From: Vibrio sp. Y2-5
Lineage (GTDB): Bacteria > Pseudomonadota > Gammaproteobacteria > Enterobacterales > Vibrionaceae
Assembly: GCF_014596725.1 (NCBI RefSeq)
Contig: NZ_JACVEG010000002.1
Coordinates: 434,001-498,000 of the forward strand
DNA length: 64,000 nucleotides
Reading direction: 5' to 3'
Position 1 is the first letter of the stretch, and each line of letters starts with the position of its first letter. Made by a program: the position numbers and the translations under genes. The notes under the pieces were generated by a model. It had not been told where the DNA came from, ran no database searches, and saw only the letters and a program-made list of their open reading frames with translations. Positions 45,311 to 53,768 of this stretch are shown piece by piece.

Positions 45311-45635
45311 TACTGTCTTTCACTTCTGATTTCTTTAGGTGAGAGTATAAAACTCACGAGTGAGCCGAATTATGGCCTTAAACCTGAAAAAGTACTATGG
45401 ATGAATGAGTATTTTATACAGCCTATAGCGTGATTTCGAAGCGCAAAACCGATCATTGTGGGTAACAATTTTTATAACCAGTTCCAGTATTCGCAGCCCA
45501 ACAATAGGAAAGATCTCTATTGTTTGTCAGCGATTTCTTGCTTTGTTCTCCGTATGAGCTAAATCAGGAATTGATATGCTCAAGTTGCATAACATAATAT
45601 GCTCAAGTCGCATAATATAGAAAAGTGGAGTCGAA
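45311..45635. other. Intergenic region with tandem palindromes
   Basis: A 325-base gap between the methyltransferase gene and a small hypothetical gene. The only structure I see is the two tandem palindromic repeats listed at 45575. Confidence 0.5.
45575..45615. repeat. Two tandem palindromic 18-base repeats (probable operator)
   Basis: TATGCTCAAGTTGCATAA (45575-45592) and TATGCTCAAGTCGCATAA (45598-45615) differ at one base and are 23 bases apart. Each is itself a dyad, TATGC-N7-GCATA. They end 20 bases before the start of the small gene at 45636. The period is about two helical turns, typical of cooperative binding by a dimeric regulator. Confidence 0.65.
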
Positions 45636-45962
45636 GTGGTGAACGATGAAATGAATGAAATTTATCAACATGTAATATCTCAAAATGGTGATTTTGAGCT
45701 TTTCCGCACGGAAGATGGCAATTTTATGATTAATACAGATGCTTTAACCATTGAATTCCCTAGTCAAGCGGTGGTGTTAAGAATCAATCCTCATTCAAAT
45801 GCAAAGGCAGAAAATGGTGCAAGCATGAGTGTGAAATGGGGCTTTGGGCACCAGATTCATTTTACTGCTCGTTTAGCGAAGTCGACCGCTTATAAGATTT
45901 CTCGAATGTTCCCTGAACTACAAATGATCCACTGCCCTGAAGATCCTATTCGATTGATTTGA
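45636..45962 (+). CDS. Hypothetical protein
   Basis: 108 residues, soluble, no signal or membrane segment (DFELFRTEDGNFMINTDALT, SMSVKWGFGHQIHFTARLA). No family recognised. The GTG at 45636 is preceded by GGAG; ATG 45648 is an alternative. It lies directly downstream of the tandem palindromes, so it is probably their regulated target, or the autoregulated gene itself, though no helix-turn-helix is apparent. Confidence 0.65.
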   Translation: MVNDEMNEIYQHVISQNGDFELFRTEDGNFMINTDALTIEFPSQAVVLRINPHSNAKAENGASMSVKWGFGHQIHFTARLAKSTAYKISRMFPELQMIHCPEDPIRLI

Positions 45963-46275
45963 GTTGGCAGTGATTGAATAACCCCGTTTCGTTGACGAAC
46001 AACTTCGCACTAACTCTCAAACTCTTCTTCTATCTCTTCTCTTTCCAGAGTTACCCATTCGTAAAGGGTGATTAATTCTGTCTTATTCCTGCTAAACAAT
46101 AGGCTTGTTTTCTAGAATTTTGTGTGCAACTTCTCAAAACTTATCTGTATTAATAAGTTAATGAATTTCATAAAAATAACGGTTGATTGCTCCGAGATAA
46201 AGTGCGAAGGTCAGTTTGATTTTATGAACTGGTTGCATATTGAGTTTCTACGCTCAGAATAGGGAGAAAACGGTA
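45963..46275. other. Intergenic region, no clear feature
   Basis: 313 bases before the DUF2059 gene. On the minus strand a 29-codon frame without a good start ends at about 46013 and is rich in Glu; it may be a gene remnant or chance. No repeats seen. Confidence 0.35.
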
Positions 46276-46752
46276 ATGAATAAGTTTATAGCATTGATGC
46301 TATCGTTCATGTTTGTCGGCTATGCGCATGCATATAGTGATTCGCAAATAGCGACGGCGGAAAAATTGTTGGGCACTATGAAAGTCGATGAACAAATGCT
46401 GGGCGGTTTTGAGAGCATGCTTCCGATCGTCAATCAACTGGCTGACAATCTACGACTCAATGATGAAGAAACGGTTGAATTGAAGAACATTTATCGCGAT
46501 TGGTTCAATAATGATTTGGACAGGGAAGGGCTCAAAAGACAGATTGCGGTTCTTTATGCGCAAACTTTTACGGTCGGTGAAATGGAAGACATTATTCGTT
46601 TCTTTGAAAGTCCAACAGGGCAAAAACTGGTGGTTACTACACCAACATTGACTCAAAAAGGCGCTCAATTGGGCATGAACGAAGCGCAAAATAAACAGCA
46701 TTTATTGTTGGAAAAGCTGACACCGTTTATTGAAAAACATCAGGCGAAATAG
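46276..46752 (+). CDS. DUF2059 exported protein
   Basis: 158 residues. Signal peptide MNKFIALMLSFMFVGYAHA, then a helical domain with YAQTFTVGEMEDIIRFFESP and TGQKLVVTTPTL, the hallmark of DUF2059. Periplasmic; function unknown. ATG 46276 follows GGGAGAAAACGG; a longer frame from 46240 lacks a signal peptide. The P-loop gene starts 36 bases later and may be in the same operon. Confidence 0.85.
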   Translation: MNKFIALMLSFMFVGYAHAYSDSQIATAEKLLGTMKVDEQMLGGFESMLPIVNQLADNLRLNDEETVELKNIYRDWFNNDLDREGLKRQIAVLYAQTFTVGEMEDIIRFFESPTGQKLVVTTPTLTQKGAQLGMNEAQNKQHLLLEKLTPFIEKHQAK

Positions 46753-46788
46753 TCTGGTTTGTCATAAACATAACTGCACGGAGGCAAC

Positions 46789-47283
46789 ATGAAGCAATTA
46801 GGAAAACTGTTCTTTTTCTGCGGGAAAATGGGTGCAGGTAAATCGACCTATTCCAAAGTTGTTGCTGCTGAAAACAGTGCAGTACTTGTCTCTGAAGATG
46901 AGTGGTTGGCCGCTCATTTCCCCAATCAGATTCAGACCTTTGATGACTACATTCAGTTTTCTACGGCAATTAAACCGTTCATCAAGCGCCATATTCAAAG
47001 CATTTTGAAAACAGGGACGAATGTGGTGATGGATTTTCCTGCCAACACAGCCCGACAAAGACAGTGGTTTATTTCTATATGCTCAGAATTAGGATGTGAG
47101 CATGAGTTAATGTTTCTGGATCTTACAGACGGCCAATGTCTGTCTCAAATAGCAAAGCGACGAACTGAGCAGCCAGAGCGAGCACAGTTCGATACGGATG
47201 CCGTTTTTCATCATGTGACTCAGTATTTCGAACCTCCAACCAGCGATGAGAATTTGAATATCGTGCGAGTGGAAAGAAGCTAA
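46789..47283 (+). CDS. P-loop ATPase / kinase-like protein (AAA_33), second copy
   Basis: 164 residues with the same layout as the protein at 35182: Walker A FFCGKMGAGKSTYSKVVA, then VSEDEWLAAHF, a Walker B-like strand NVVMDFPANTARQRQWF and a lid with QIAKRRTEQPERAQF. It is a nucleoside-kinase-like fold of unknown substrate. The two are diverged paralogues, not a recent duplication. RBS GGAGG upstream. Confidence 0.75.
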   Translation: MKQLGKLFFFCGKMGAGKSTYSKVVAAENSAVLVSEDEWLAAHFPNQIQTFDDYIQFSTAIKPFIKRHIQSILKTGTNVVMDFPANTARQRQWFISICSELGCEHELMFLDLTDGQCLSQIAKRRTEQPERAQFDTDAVFHHVTQYFEPPTSDENLNIVRVERS

Positions 47284-47321
47284 ATTAATTGCGTTTTTAA
47301 TGGACTATTACGGGAGCAAAA

Positions 47322-47816
47322 ATGCAGCTAGCAAAAGCATTTCAATATAAACAATGGGCAAACGCTGAGTTACTTGTGTTAGGTGAACAGCAGTTTGACA
47401 AGTTACCGCAAGATGATGCGATTTTCTTTGTCCGAATTCTCAACCATACCACTGTGGTTGATAGTCTTTTTATCAGCCGAATTTTGGGTGAACCAGAGAA
47501 ATACAGTGCTGATAATACCGTTGAAACACCTACGATCGCAGAACTTCGTCAGACGATGGAAGAGAATGATTCATGGCTAGTGAACTACGCTCAGTCGCTA
47601 ACGCCCGAAGAGCTTCAGAGAAGCATCGTTTTTAAATTTGTCGATGGCGACTTAGGAACACTGACGGTGGAAGAAATTCTTTTGCACTTGTTGACACACG
47701 GTAGTAATCACAGAGGTATGGCTTCCAGAACTTTGGCTGCGAACGGTCTTGAGCGTCCGAAAGATACCTTTACTCGTTACCTGCATCAGGCCGAACCTTC
47801 ACGCAGGCAAAACTAG
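47322..47816 (+). CDS. DinB-family protein
   Basis: 164 residues of the four-helix DinB/YfiT fold. Putative metal ligands are the His of ILNHTTVVDSLF and the two of LLHLLTHGSNHRG. Such proteins are metal-dependent thiol transferases or hydrolases of largely unknown substrates. It is the last gene before the nitrogen-fixation cluster and converges with nifQ. A hairpin TGAAGATAG / CTATCTTCA (47861-47880) lies between them. Confidence 0.8.
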   Translation: MQLAKAFQYKQWANAELLVLGEQQFDKLPQDDAIFFVRILNHTTVVDSLFISRILGEPEKYSADNTVETPTIAELRQTMEENDSWLVNYAQSLTPEELQRSIVFKFVDGDLGTLTVEEILLHLLTHGSNHRGMASRTLAANGLERPKDTFTRYLHQAEPSRRQN

Positions 47817-47920
47817 TTTCAGTTCTTGCTATCACACACTTCTGTAGGTTGAATGAAGGCTGAAGATAGTTCTATCTTCACCTATAGAGAATCGAAACGT
47901 CACCGAGTTGGAAAGCTGAT

Positions 47921-48451
47921 CTACTTTGCTGACAAATCAAAACACTCGGAATAACTTACGCACTCTTCGCAACTTGGCGAACGACAAACATAGTCACCTC
48001 CGTTTTCACACAGTTGACGGTACAAAAAGCGCTTCCAGCGCATGTTATTGACGTTTTTGGCGTGCAGTGATGGAAAAAAGTCTCGAAACAGAGCCGTTAG
48101 ACGAGGGCGTTCAGGCATACCTAAATCTCGCCATAAATGCTGACTGCCCAAACAAGCACTGGCTAAGACGGTGACCATTTCGCAGCCAAAAGTAACGTCT
48201 GGATTGAGCGACTCAACCAACAGCCTCTCAAGCTCTTCCAACTCACTGATTCGAATATTGAGCAGCTCCAATCGCAGCTGGAGCTTCGATTCTACCTCTT
48301 GTGATAGTTGTGGGCATTGATAACCAATGGATACCATCAAAGAGTCAAATTCGCGCGGGTTTAAACCCATGAAAAGAGGCAGGGCTGTTTCGCCCCTTTG
48401 ATAGCTCTCTACTATTGGCTGCCAATAGTCGTGAATCACGTTATCCATCAT
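47921..48451 (-). CDS. nifQ: Nitrogenase molybdenum-donor protein NifQ
   Basis: 176 residues (Klebsiella NifQ 167). The C-terminus has the NifQ iron-sulfur signature CRSPSCEECVSYSEC, i.e. Cx4Cx2Cx5C. NifQ carries a Mo-Fe-S cluster and hands molybdenum to the NifEN/NifH complex for FeMo-co assembly. It is the last gene of the nifB-ferredoxin-nifQ operon, 11 bases after the ferredoxin. Codon two is also ATG, so the start may be three bases later. Confidence 0.93.
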   Translation of the reverse strand: MMDNVIHDYWQPIVESYQRGETALPLFMGLNPREFDSLMVSIGYQCPQLSQEVESKLQLRLELLNIRISELEELERLLVESLNPDVTFGCEMVTVLASACLGSQHLWRDLGMPERPRLTALFRDFFPSLHAKNVNNMRWKRFLYRQLCENGGDYVCRSPSCEECVSYSECFDLSAK

Positions 48452-48462
48452 GTGTGGCCTCG

Positions 48463-48747
48463 CTATTTTTTTGCACTAGCCTGTTGCGACATCTGATTAG
48501 CAACGATAGCGGGCATTAAACTGCCTATCGGGTTGAGAGGATTTCTAGTGCTATCAAGAATGGCTTCCTCAACAGGGCAGATGCTTGCACATTGTGGATT
48601 GTCGTAATGCGCCGAACACTCATCACACCGTTTGGGATGGATATGGAATTGATTCGCGAGCTCCGCATCTGGATAGACGGCTTGATTTGGGCACACCACC
48701 ATACATGCGTGGCAGCCAACACATTTATTGCTGATGACAAAGCTCAT
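48463..48747 (-). CDS. fdxN: nif-associated 2[4Fe-4S] ferredoxin
   Basis: 94 residues. First cluster CVGCHACMVVCP, second CDECSAHYDNPQCASICP, with an eight-residue insertion between the second and third Cys. This is the type encoded next to nifB (FdxN), thought to feed electrons to NifB. ATG 48747 follows GGGAGG and lies inside the end of nifB, a 23-base overlap. The C-terminal 30 residues extend past the fold. Confidence 0.92.
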   Translation of the reverse strand: MSFVISNKCVGCHACMVVCPNQAVYPDAELANQFHIHPKRCDECSAHYDNPQCASICPVEEAILDSTRNPLNPIGSLMPAIVANQMSQQASAKK

Positions 48748-50098
48748 AGTCAGCCTCCCTGTTTTGGTTTGCGATAAGATCTTGGGCAATGCTCTCCAAG
48801 CTGGTTGCGACTGGCTGAAAAGCAAAGTCTACATTGGGTTGAACGCCCAGTTTTTCCAAGTCTCGCCATGGGGTAATGCCTATGCGTGCACTCAGTACCA
48901 TCTGACAGTCAGCGATAGTTTCAATCAGAGCTTGTTTATCGACATCGCTGCCATCATCACAGTCATCTTTCCCGTTGCAGTACAACTCAACATGGCGTGT
49001 TTCCTGATAGAGAAACTGTTGTGATTCCTCACTGAACAGGTAAATTTCAAAACGTGTCGCATGACCAAAATGGAGCTGAATATGTTCGCTGCCGCTACCA
49101 TCACTGGCAATCGCGACACGGAATTTATTCTCATTTGACGGCTTGCTTATATTCGCTAGATCGTTCTCATGCGATTGGGAAGCGCTAGAGCATGGTGATT
49201 CGCCGTTGCCCAGCATACCGACAGCATCCGCTCGGCACTGCTGGCAGTGGGTCATTTGTGGCATGTGATCACCACACTGCTCACGGGCAAGAGCAACTTC
49301 TTCTTCGGTTGGCCCTCGTTGACCACTTAAACCAAAATAGGTGCCGTGGCTTGGATCTGAGATCAAAGGCATGATGTTGTGCAGCAGTGCACCCCGTTGT
49401 TTAACAGCTTCAGATACCGCTGCCACGTGGTGGTCATTGATACCGGGAATCAACACGGTATTCACCTTCACTAACATGCCAGCCAAAGCAGCCATTTCAA
49501 GACCAAGCAACTGCCTTTCAATTAAGGTCTGCGCCGCTTCTCTGCCTCGCAAGCGCTGATTATTGAAATAGATCCAAGGATAGATTTTTTCACCGATATC
49601 TGGGTCGACAGTGTTAATGGTAATGGTCAGATGGTGAACGCCCACTTCGGCTAATTGCTCAACGTGGTCAGCTAACGCCAAACCATTGGTTGAAATACAC
49701 AACTGAACATCAGGCTGAACTTCTTTCAATAAACGCAGCGTTGTGAAGGTCGCTTTCGGGTTTGCCAACGCATCACCCGGTCCGGCTATGCCGGCTACTG
49801 TCAAATTCGGCGCTCGCTTTTTAATGGCATTGAACTGCTTTAATGCACCGCTGCTGTCCATTACGCGTGAAACCACACCGGGGCGTGACTCATTACTACA
49901 GTCATATTTGCGGTTGCAGTAGTTACATTGGATATTACAGGCAGGCGCTACAGGCAGATGCATCCGAGCATACTGGTGCGCTTCTTTGGAGTAACAAGGG
50001 TGCTGCTGAATTTTTTCTTGTACCTGTTTGGTAAAGAAATGGTGCACCTTATCTTGGGTTGAGTGTTGCGGCCCGACAGCGCGAGAATGACTTTCCAT
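48725..50098 (-). CDS. nifB: FeMo-cofactor synthesis radical SAM protein NifB
   Basis: 457 residues. Residues about 30-300 are the radical SAM domain: HPCYSKEAHQYARMHLPVAP leads into the SAM cluster CNIQCNYC, with further Cys in NRKYDC. Residues about 335-450 are a NifX/NafY-like domain (FRVAIASDGSGSEHIQLHFG). NifB makes the carbide-containing 8Fe core (NifB-co) of the nitrogenase cofactor. It is first in its operon, with its own sigma-54 promoter and NifA site in the gap after nifA. Confidence 0.96.
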   Translation of the reverse strand: MESHSRAVGPQHSTQDKVHHFFTKQVQEKIQQHPCYSKEAHQYARMHLPVAPACNIQCNYCNRKYDCSNESRPGVVSRVMDSSGALKQFNAIKKRAPNLTVAGIAGPGDALANPKATFTTLRLLKEVQPDVQLCISTNGLALADHVEQLAEVGVHHLTITINTVDPDIGEKIYPWIYFNNQRLRGREAAQTLIERQLLGLEMAALAGMLVKVNTVLIPGINDHHVAAVSEAVKQRGALLHNIMPLISDPSHGTYFGLSGQRGPTEEEVALAREQCGDHMPQMTHCQQCRADAVGMLGNGESPCSSASQSHENDLANISKPSNENKFRVAIASDGSGSEHIQLHFGHATRFEIYLFSEESQQFLYQETRHVELYCNGKDDCDDGSDVDKQALIETIADCQMVLSARIGITPWRDLEKLGVQPNVDFAFQPVATSLESIAQDLIANQNREADYELCHQQ

Positions 50099-50142
50099 GT
50101 CTACCTCTTGTTTACTGCTGAAATCAAACGATAGGGTTGCTC

Positions 50143-50158
50143 TGCAAGCTTTGTTCCT
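50143..50158 (-). promoter_or_regulatory. Sigma-54 promoter of nifB
   Basis: On the minus strand AGGAACAAAGCTTGCA keeps GG and GC at the 10-base spacing, with a full TTGCA at -12, 45 bases before the nifB ATG and 62 bases from the NifA site at 50220. Confidence 0.7.
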
Positions 50159-50219
50159 GTGTAAAAATGCTATTATTCAATTACTTATATTATTGTCCGG
50201 TAAGGTTTGTCTGCCACAA

Positions 50220-50235
50220 TGTCTGAAAGCAGACA
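50220..50235. promoter_or_regulatory. NifA upstream activator site of nifB
   Basis: TGTCTGAAAGCAGACA fits TGT-N10-ACA and is nearly self-complementary over its whole length. It lies in the 167 bases between nifA and nifB and may also act as a hairpin at the end of the nifLA transcript. Confidence 0.75.
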
Positions 50236-50265
50236 AAGGTTCCCAGTTGTTGTTCGCACTCCGAG

Positions 50266-51903
50266 CTAAATTTGTTTCATTTCGATGTTCATAATTTGGA
50301 TACGGTAGGCGATTTGACGCGGCGTCATGTTCAGCAGTCTTGCCGCCTTTGCTTTTACCCATCCTGAACGCTCAAGTGCGTCTATTACCATCTCTCTTTC
50401 ATCACCTGTTGGAATATCTTGCGGCGAATGAGGATAGTCTGGCATTGATGCCCCGTTCATCGGCGAGACATGAGTAGCCGTATGATGGGAGGAGTGATTA
50501 TGATTGTTAACGGGATGGTGAAGCGTTGGCTGAGCCGGTGCCTGGAACACTGGCTGAGATTTATTGAGAGAAATCAGCTCTGGGCCAATCACGCCGGATT
50601 CGCATAATACCGACGCTCGTTCTAACGTATTTTCCAGCTCACGTACGTTACCCGGCCAATGATGTGACATCATCAGACGGATCGCTTCATCGCTCAGTGT
50701 CAGCTTACGTTGTTGGGCTTTGCTGAGGTTTTGCATCATGTGTTCAGCTAGCTCTGGTATATCTTGCAAACGCTCACGTAGTGGTGGCAGATACATAGGC
50801 ATAACGTTTAGGCGATAATAGAGATCCTCACGGAAATTTCCTTGCGCCACCTCCTGTTCAAGGTAGCGGTTGGTTGCCGCGATGATTCGAACGTTAACCG
50901 AAATCGTCGAGGTTCCGCCCACACGCTCAAACTCTTTCTCCTGCAATACTCGTAACAACTTTGCTTGAAAGGCAGGACTGGTTTCGCCAATTTCATCAAG
51001 AAAAATGGTACCGCTGTCGGCCATTTCAAAGCGTCCTTTGCGCTGTTTTATCGCGCCAGTAAATGCGCCTTTTTCGTGACCGAACAACTCGGATTCGAGT
51101 AAGTTATCGGGCAGCGCCGCGCAGTTCAGTTTTACAAAGGGTAAGTTTGCCCTTGGTGAATTGTAGTGAATGGCGTTGGCTACCAACTCTTTACCTGTAC
51201 CGGATTCGCCGCGAATAAGTACCGTAGAATCCCAACGAGAGACCAGTCGGATCTGCTCGAAAATCTGACGCATGGTTTTAGTGTGTCCAACCAAATTGCG
51301 GAAGCTGTAATTATTGCGAACCTTACGTCTAAGATTATCTCGTTCGTCCACTAATTGCTGCTGGTGAGTTTCTACCTTGTAGGCCAGTTGAACGTTTTTG
51401 GCTATCAAGTTGGCAATCATATTCAGGAAGTTGGTTTGTAAGGTGATAACGCCTTCAACAAACTTTGGCGGCTGAGCTGATAAAGCACCAATCACTTTGC
51501 CATTGGCGTCTTTCAAAGGGACGCAGATAAATGGTTTGTCGTAATCATACAGTGCCAGTTTGTCTGCAAAACGTTGGTCGCGACCCAGATTGTGAATCAC
51601 AATTGAGCTGCCTTGACGCAGTACTTCGCCGACCAACCCTTCGCCCACTTTGTAGGAGACCTGTTTGTGCTGCGCTGCCGCATTCGGTTGCGGAGAGTGA
51701 ACCGACTTGATTAGCAGAATGTCGCGAGCAGTGTCGAGTATCGTCAACATTCCGCATTGTAAAGCGCATTCGTCATGCAGTACTTGCAGGATCTTATCCG
51801 ACGATTCCACATAGTTGAGGCTAGTGTTCAGTACACTGGAAATCTTGTACATGGCCGCCAGCAATTGACGTTCTAAATTCAATAAAGTCATTTCGTCTGT
51901 CAT
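50266..51903 (-). CDS. nifA: Nitrogen-fixation activator NifA
   Basis: 545 residues. Residues about 20-170 are a GAF domain, about 205-440 the AAA+ domain (Walker [11 protein letters not shown], sigma-54 loop GAFTGA, Walker [11 protein letters not shown]), and the end is a Fis-type helix-turn-helix ([21 protein letters not shown]). The oxygen-sensing Cys motif of rhizobial NifA is absent, in keeping with control by NifL. The linker before the DNA-binding domain is unusually His-rich ([17 protein letters not shown]). The start lies six bases after the nifL stop, so translation is coupled. Confidence 0.96.
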   Translation of the reverse strand: MTDEMTLLNLERQLLAAMYKISSVLNTSLNYVESSDKILQVLHDECALQCGMLTILDTARDILLIKSVHSPQPNAAAQHKQVSYKVGEGLVGEVLRQGSSIVIHNLGRDQRFADKLALYDYDKPFICVPLKDANGKVIGALSAQPPKFVEGVITLQTNFLNMIANLIAKNVQLAYKVETHQQQLVDERDNLRRKVRNNYSFRNLVGHTKTMRQIFEQIRLVSRWDSTVLIRGESGTGKELVANAIHYNSPRANLPFVKLNCAALPDNLLESELFGHEKGAFTGAIKQRKGRFEMADSGTIFLDEIGETSPAFQAKLLRVLQEKEFERVGGTSTISVNVRIIAATNRYLEQEVAQGNFREDLYYRLNVMPMYLPPLRERLQDIPELAEHMMQNLSKAQQRKLTLSDEAIRLMMSHHWPGNVRELENTLERASVLCESGVIGPELISLNKSQPVFQAPAQPTLHHPVNNHNHSSHHTATHVSPMNGASMPDYPHSPQDIPTGDEREMVIDALERSGWVKAKAARLLNMTPRQIAYRIQIMNIEMKQI

Positions 51904-51909
51904 AGTCGA

Positions 51910-53439
51910 TCACCATTGGCTGATGGGAAAAGTAAGACAGATGTGCGCGCCACGTAAGCGCTCACTATTGCTGACTTTGATGGTCGCTGAGTGTTCATTG
52001 AGAACCTGCTGCACAATCGACAGCCCGATTCCTCGGCAACCCGTCTGGTGTTTGGGTTTGGTACTGAAGAAAGGTTGGAATATTTTGAGTCGTTGCGACT
52101 CTTCAATACCAATACCGCTGTCTTCCACAATCACCTTAATTTCACCGTCACTTTCGTAAGTGCAAATGATGATGGTTCGGTCGCTGGTTTTCGCCGCTTG
52201 GATGGCATCAATCGCGTTATCAATCAGTTGCTTTAATGCCAGAATTAGTCGGTGAGACATCCCATTAATAGCTGAGAGACGAGGAGCCAGTATGAGTTCC
52301 AAATTCGACGATGACTTGAGCAGTTCATCAGTGCTGATATCACTGACATCTCGAATTACCTGATTGAGATTTACTGGCTGAAACGCTTCGCTGGTGCGCT
52401 CGGGAATCGCAAGTTTGATATCTTGCATTGCATCCAGCGCGATATCCATCGCATCATCCATCGCGACTAAGCCAGGGCAGGATGGATTGGTGCGTTTGAG
52501 TATTCTTACCGCAGATTCAATCATATTGAATGGACCTTGCAACTGATGCAGTGTTCCCATCAACGCTTCCTGCATAGCATGCACGTATTTGTTGTCGCGA
52601 GCCATCAGCTTCATTGCATTGATGCGGCGTTCTTCCACCAGTTGTTTCTCGCGTGTTCTTTCTGAAATCGCGATGACCGTATAGTCATCATCTTCAGGCA
52701 TAAAGTAAGCATCCACGCTGCTGGCGGCAACTGGCGTTTTCACCAAAGCGTATTCAAACCAACGTTCGCGAGAGTGTTCGCAGGATTCGATGTATACCCC
52801 TTTGTAACGGCTATCCTTTTTGCCGAGGAAATCGGCTACCGAGTCATGCCCGTAGTCATTGAGCAAACTGTTGAGCAGCGCATCAATCGGAGACTGCCCA
52901 ATGCTCTTTTCAATATTAATGAACTTCTGATTACTAAACAGAACACGGTGTGAGCTATCAATCAGTGCGATGGCGATAGGTGCAGCATTCAGCACTGCCT
53001 GAAACATCGTAAACTGGTTTTTCTGTTCGGTAATCAGTTGGTGACGCTCGGTTATGTCTTTATGAATGGCGTAATAGCAAATTTCACCTTGAGGATGTGA
53101 CAGGCGTGAAATGGAGATTTCTGCAATATACGCTTCACCGCTTTTCTTACGGTTAACCAACTGTCCCTGCCAGTGATTCCCTTCCGATATGGTTTTCCAT
53201 AAGTTTTCGTACACGCTTCTTGGTGTGGCTTTGTAAGAGAGAAGAGAAGAGTTTCTGCCGATGAGCTCACTAAAACTGTAGCCTGTGATATCCGAGAATG
53301 TTTGGTTCACAAACAGGATAGTGCCTTTGTGGTCAGTGATGCTGATCGCGACTGGCGCATGTGAGACGATCTGTTCGAATGCTTGGTAATTGAAAATAGG
53401 CGGAGTTGCGCCTTCTAAGAGTGTGTCTACTTGTCCCAT
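51910..53439 (-). CDS. nifL: NifA antagonist NifL, redox and nitrogen sensor
   Basis: About 509 residues (Azotobacter NifL 519). Residues about 20-125 are PAS1, which in NifL carries FAD (VAISITDHKGTILFVNQTF). PAS2 is at about 145-265, then a helical H-region with a conserved His (LMGTLHQLQGPFN) and a GHKL ATP-binding domain (QLIDNAIDAI, VEDSGIGI, GCRGIGLSIVQQVL). It inhibits NifA when oxygen or fixed nitrogen is present. The frame opens at 53484, but ATG 53439 has AAGGA at the right distance. Confidence 0.94.
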   Translation of the reverse strand: MGQVDTLLEGATPPIFNYQAFEQIVSHAPVAISITDHKGTILFVNQTFSDITGYSFSELIGRNSSLLSYKATPRSVYENLWKTISEGNHWQGQLVNRKKSGEAYIAEISISRLSHPQGEICYYAIHKDITERHQLITEQKNQFTMFQAVLNAAPIAIALIDSSHRVLFSNQKFINIEKSIGQSPIDALLNSLLNDYGHDSVADFLGKKDSRYKGVYIESCEHSRERWFEYALVKTPVAASSVDAYFMPEDDDYTVIAISERTREKQLVEERRINAMKLMARDNKYVHAMQEALMGTLHQLQGPFNMIESAVRILKRTNPSCPGLVAMDDAMDIALDAMQDIKLAIPERTSEAFQPVNLNQVIRDVSDISTDELLKSSSNLELILAPRLSAINGMSHRLILALKQLIDNAIDAIQAAKTSDRTIIICTYESDGEIKVIVEDSGIGIEESQRLKIFQPFFSTKPKHQTGCRGIGLSIVQQVLNEHSATIKVSNSERLRGAHICLTFPISQW

Positions 53440-53484
53440 AAGTGCCATCCTTCGCTCTGTTTGGTCCTTTGTCACAAGCAACAA

Positions 53485-53500
53485 TGCATTTCTTATTCCA
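53485..53500 (-). promoter_or_regulatory. Possible sigma-54 promoter of nifLA
   Basis: On the minus strand TGGAATAAGAAATGCA keeps the GG/GC spacing, 46 bases before the nifL start at 53439. The -24 box is imperfect (TGGAAT). Confidence 0.5.
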
Positions 53501-53542
53501 TGTAAAAAGTATGGGAATGGTTGAGCTTCACTAACATCATCT

Positions 53543-53558
53543 TGTTTGATTTAAGACA
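53543..53558. promoter_or_regulatory. NifA upstream site 1, nifL/rnfA divergent region
   Basis: TGT-TTGATTTAAG-ACA, flanked by T and A to give TTGT...ACAA. It lies about 43 bases from the nifL -24 element and about 130 from that of rnfA. Confidence 0.7.
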
Positions 53559-53581
53559 AACGAAAGATAAATTTTGAACTT

Positions 53582-53597
53582 TGTCACCTTTCTTACA
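53582..53597. promoter_or_regulatory. NifA upstream site 2, nifL/rnfA divergent region
   Basis: TGT-CACCTTTCTT-ACA, also extended to TTGT...ACAA. It lies about 93 bases upstream of the rnfA -24 element, a usual distance for NifA action. Confidence 0.75.
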
Positions 53598-53689
53598 AAA
53601 GAAATTTAGCCTGAAAATGAACGCTTAATCTTGCGTTAACAGTGGTGTTTTCAGGGCTGCGCGAATCAATTTAGTGCAAAAAAAGCCTC

Positions 53690-53705
53690 TGGCATAACGT
53701 ATGCA
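53690..53705 (+). promoter_or_regulatory. Sigma-54 promoter of rnfABCDGEH
   Basis: TGGCATAACGTATGCA is a near-consensus -24/-12 element with exact spacing, 63 bases before rnfA. Confidence 0.85.
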
Positions 53706-53768
53706 CCAAGCTAGGGAAAGGTCAATTGACCCTAGATGCAATTACCCTAGTAGAAAAGGAATGAAGTT

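Noticed and set aside
46013-46110. Minus-strand 29-codon frame ending in a Glu-rich stretch (EWVTLEREEIEEEFES)
   Set aside because: It looks protein-like but has only a TTG start, no ribosome site and an upstream stop close by. It may be a remnant; too weak to call.
47861-47880. TGAAGATAG / CTATCTTCA hairpin as terminator of nifQ or dinB
   Set aside because: The stem is perfect but the loop is only two bases and neither strand has a following T-tract, so it is not listed as a terminator.
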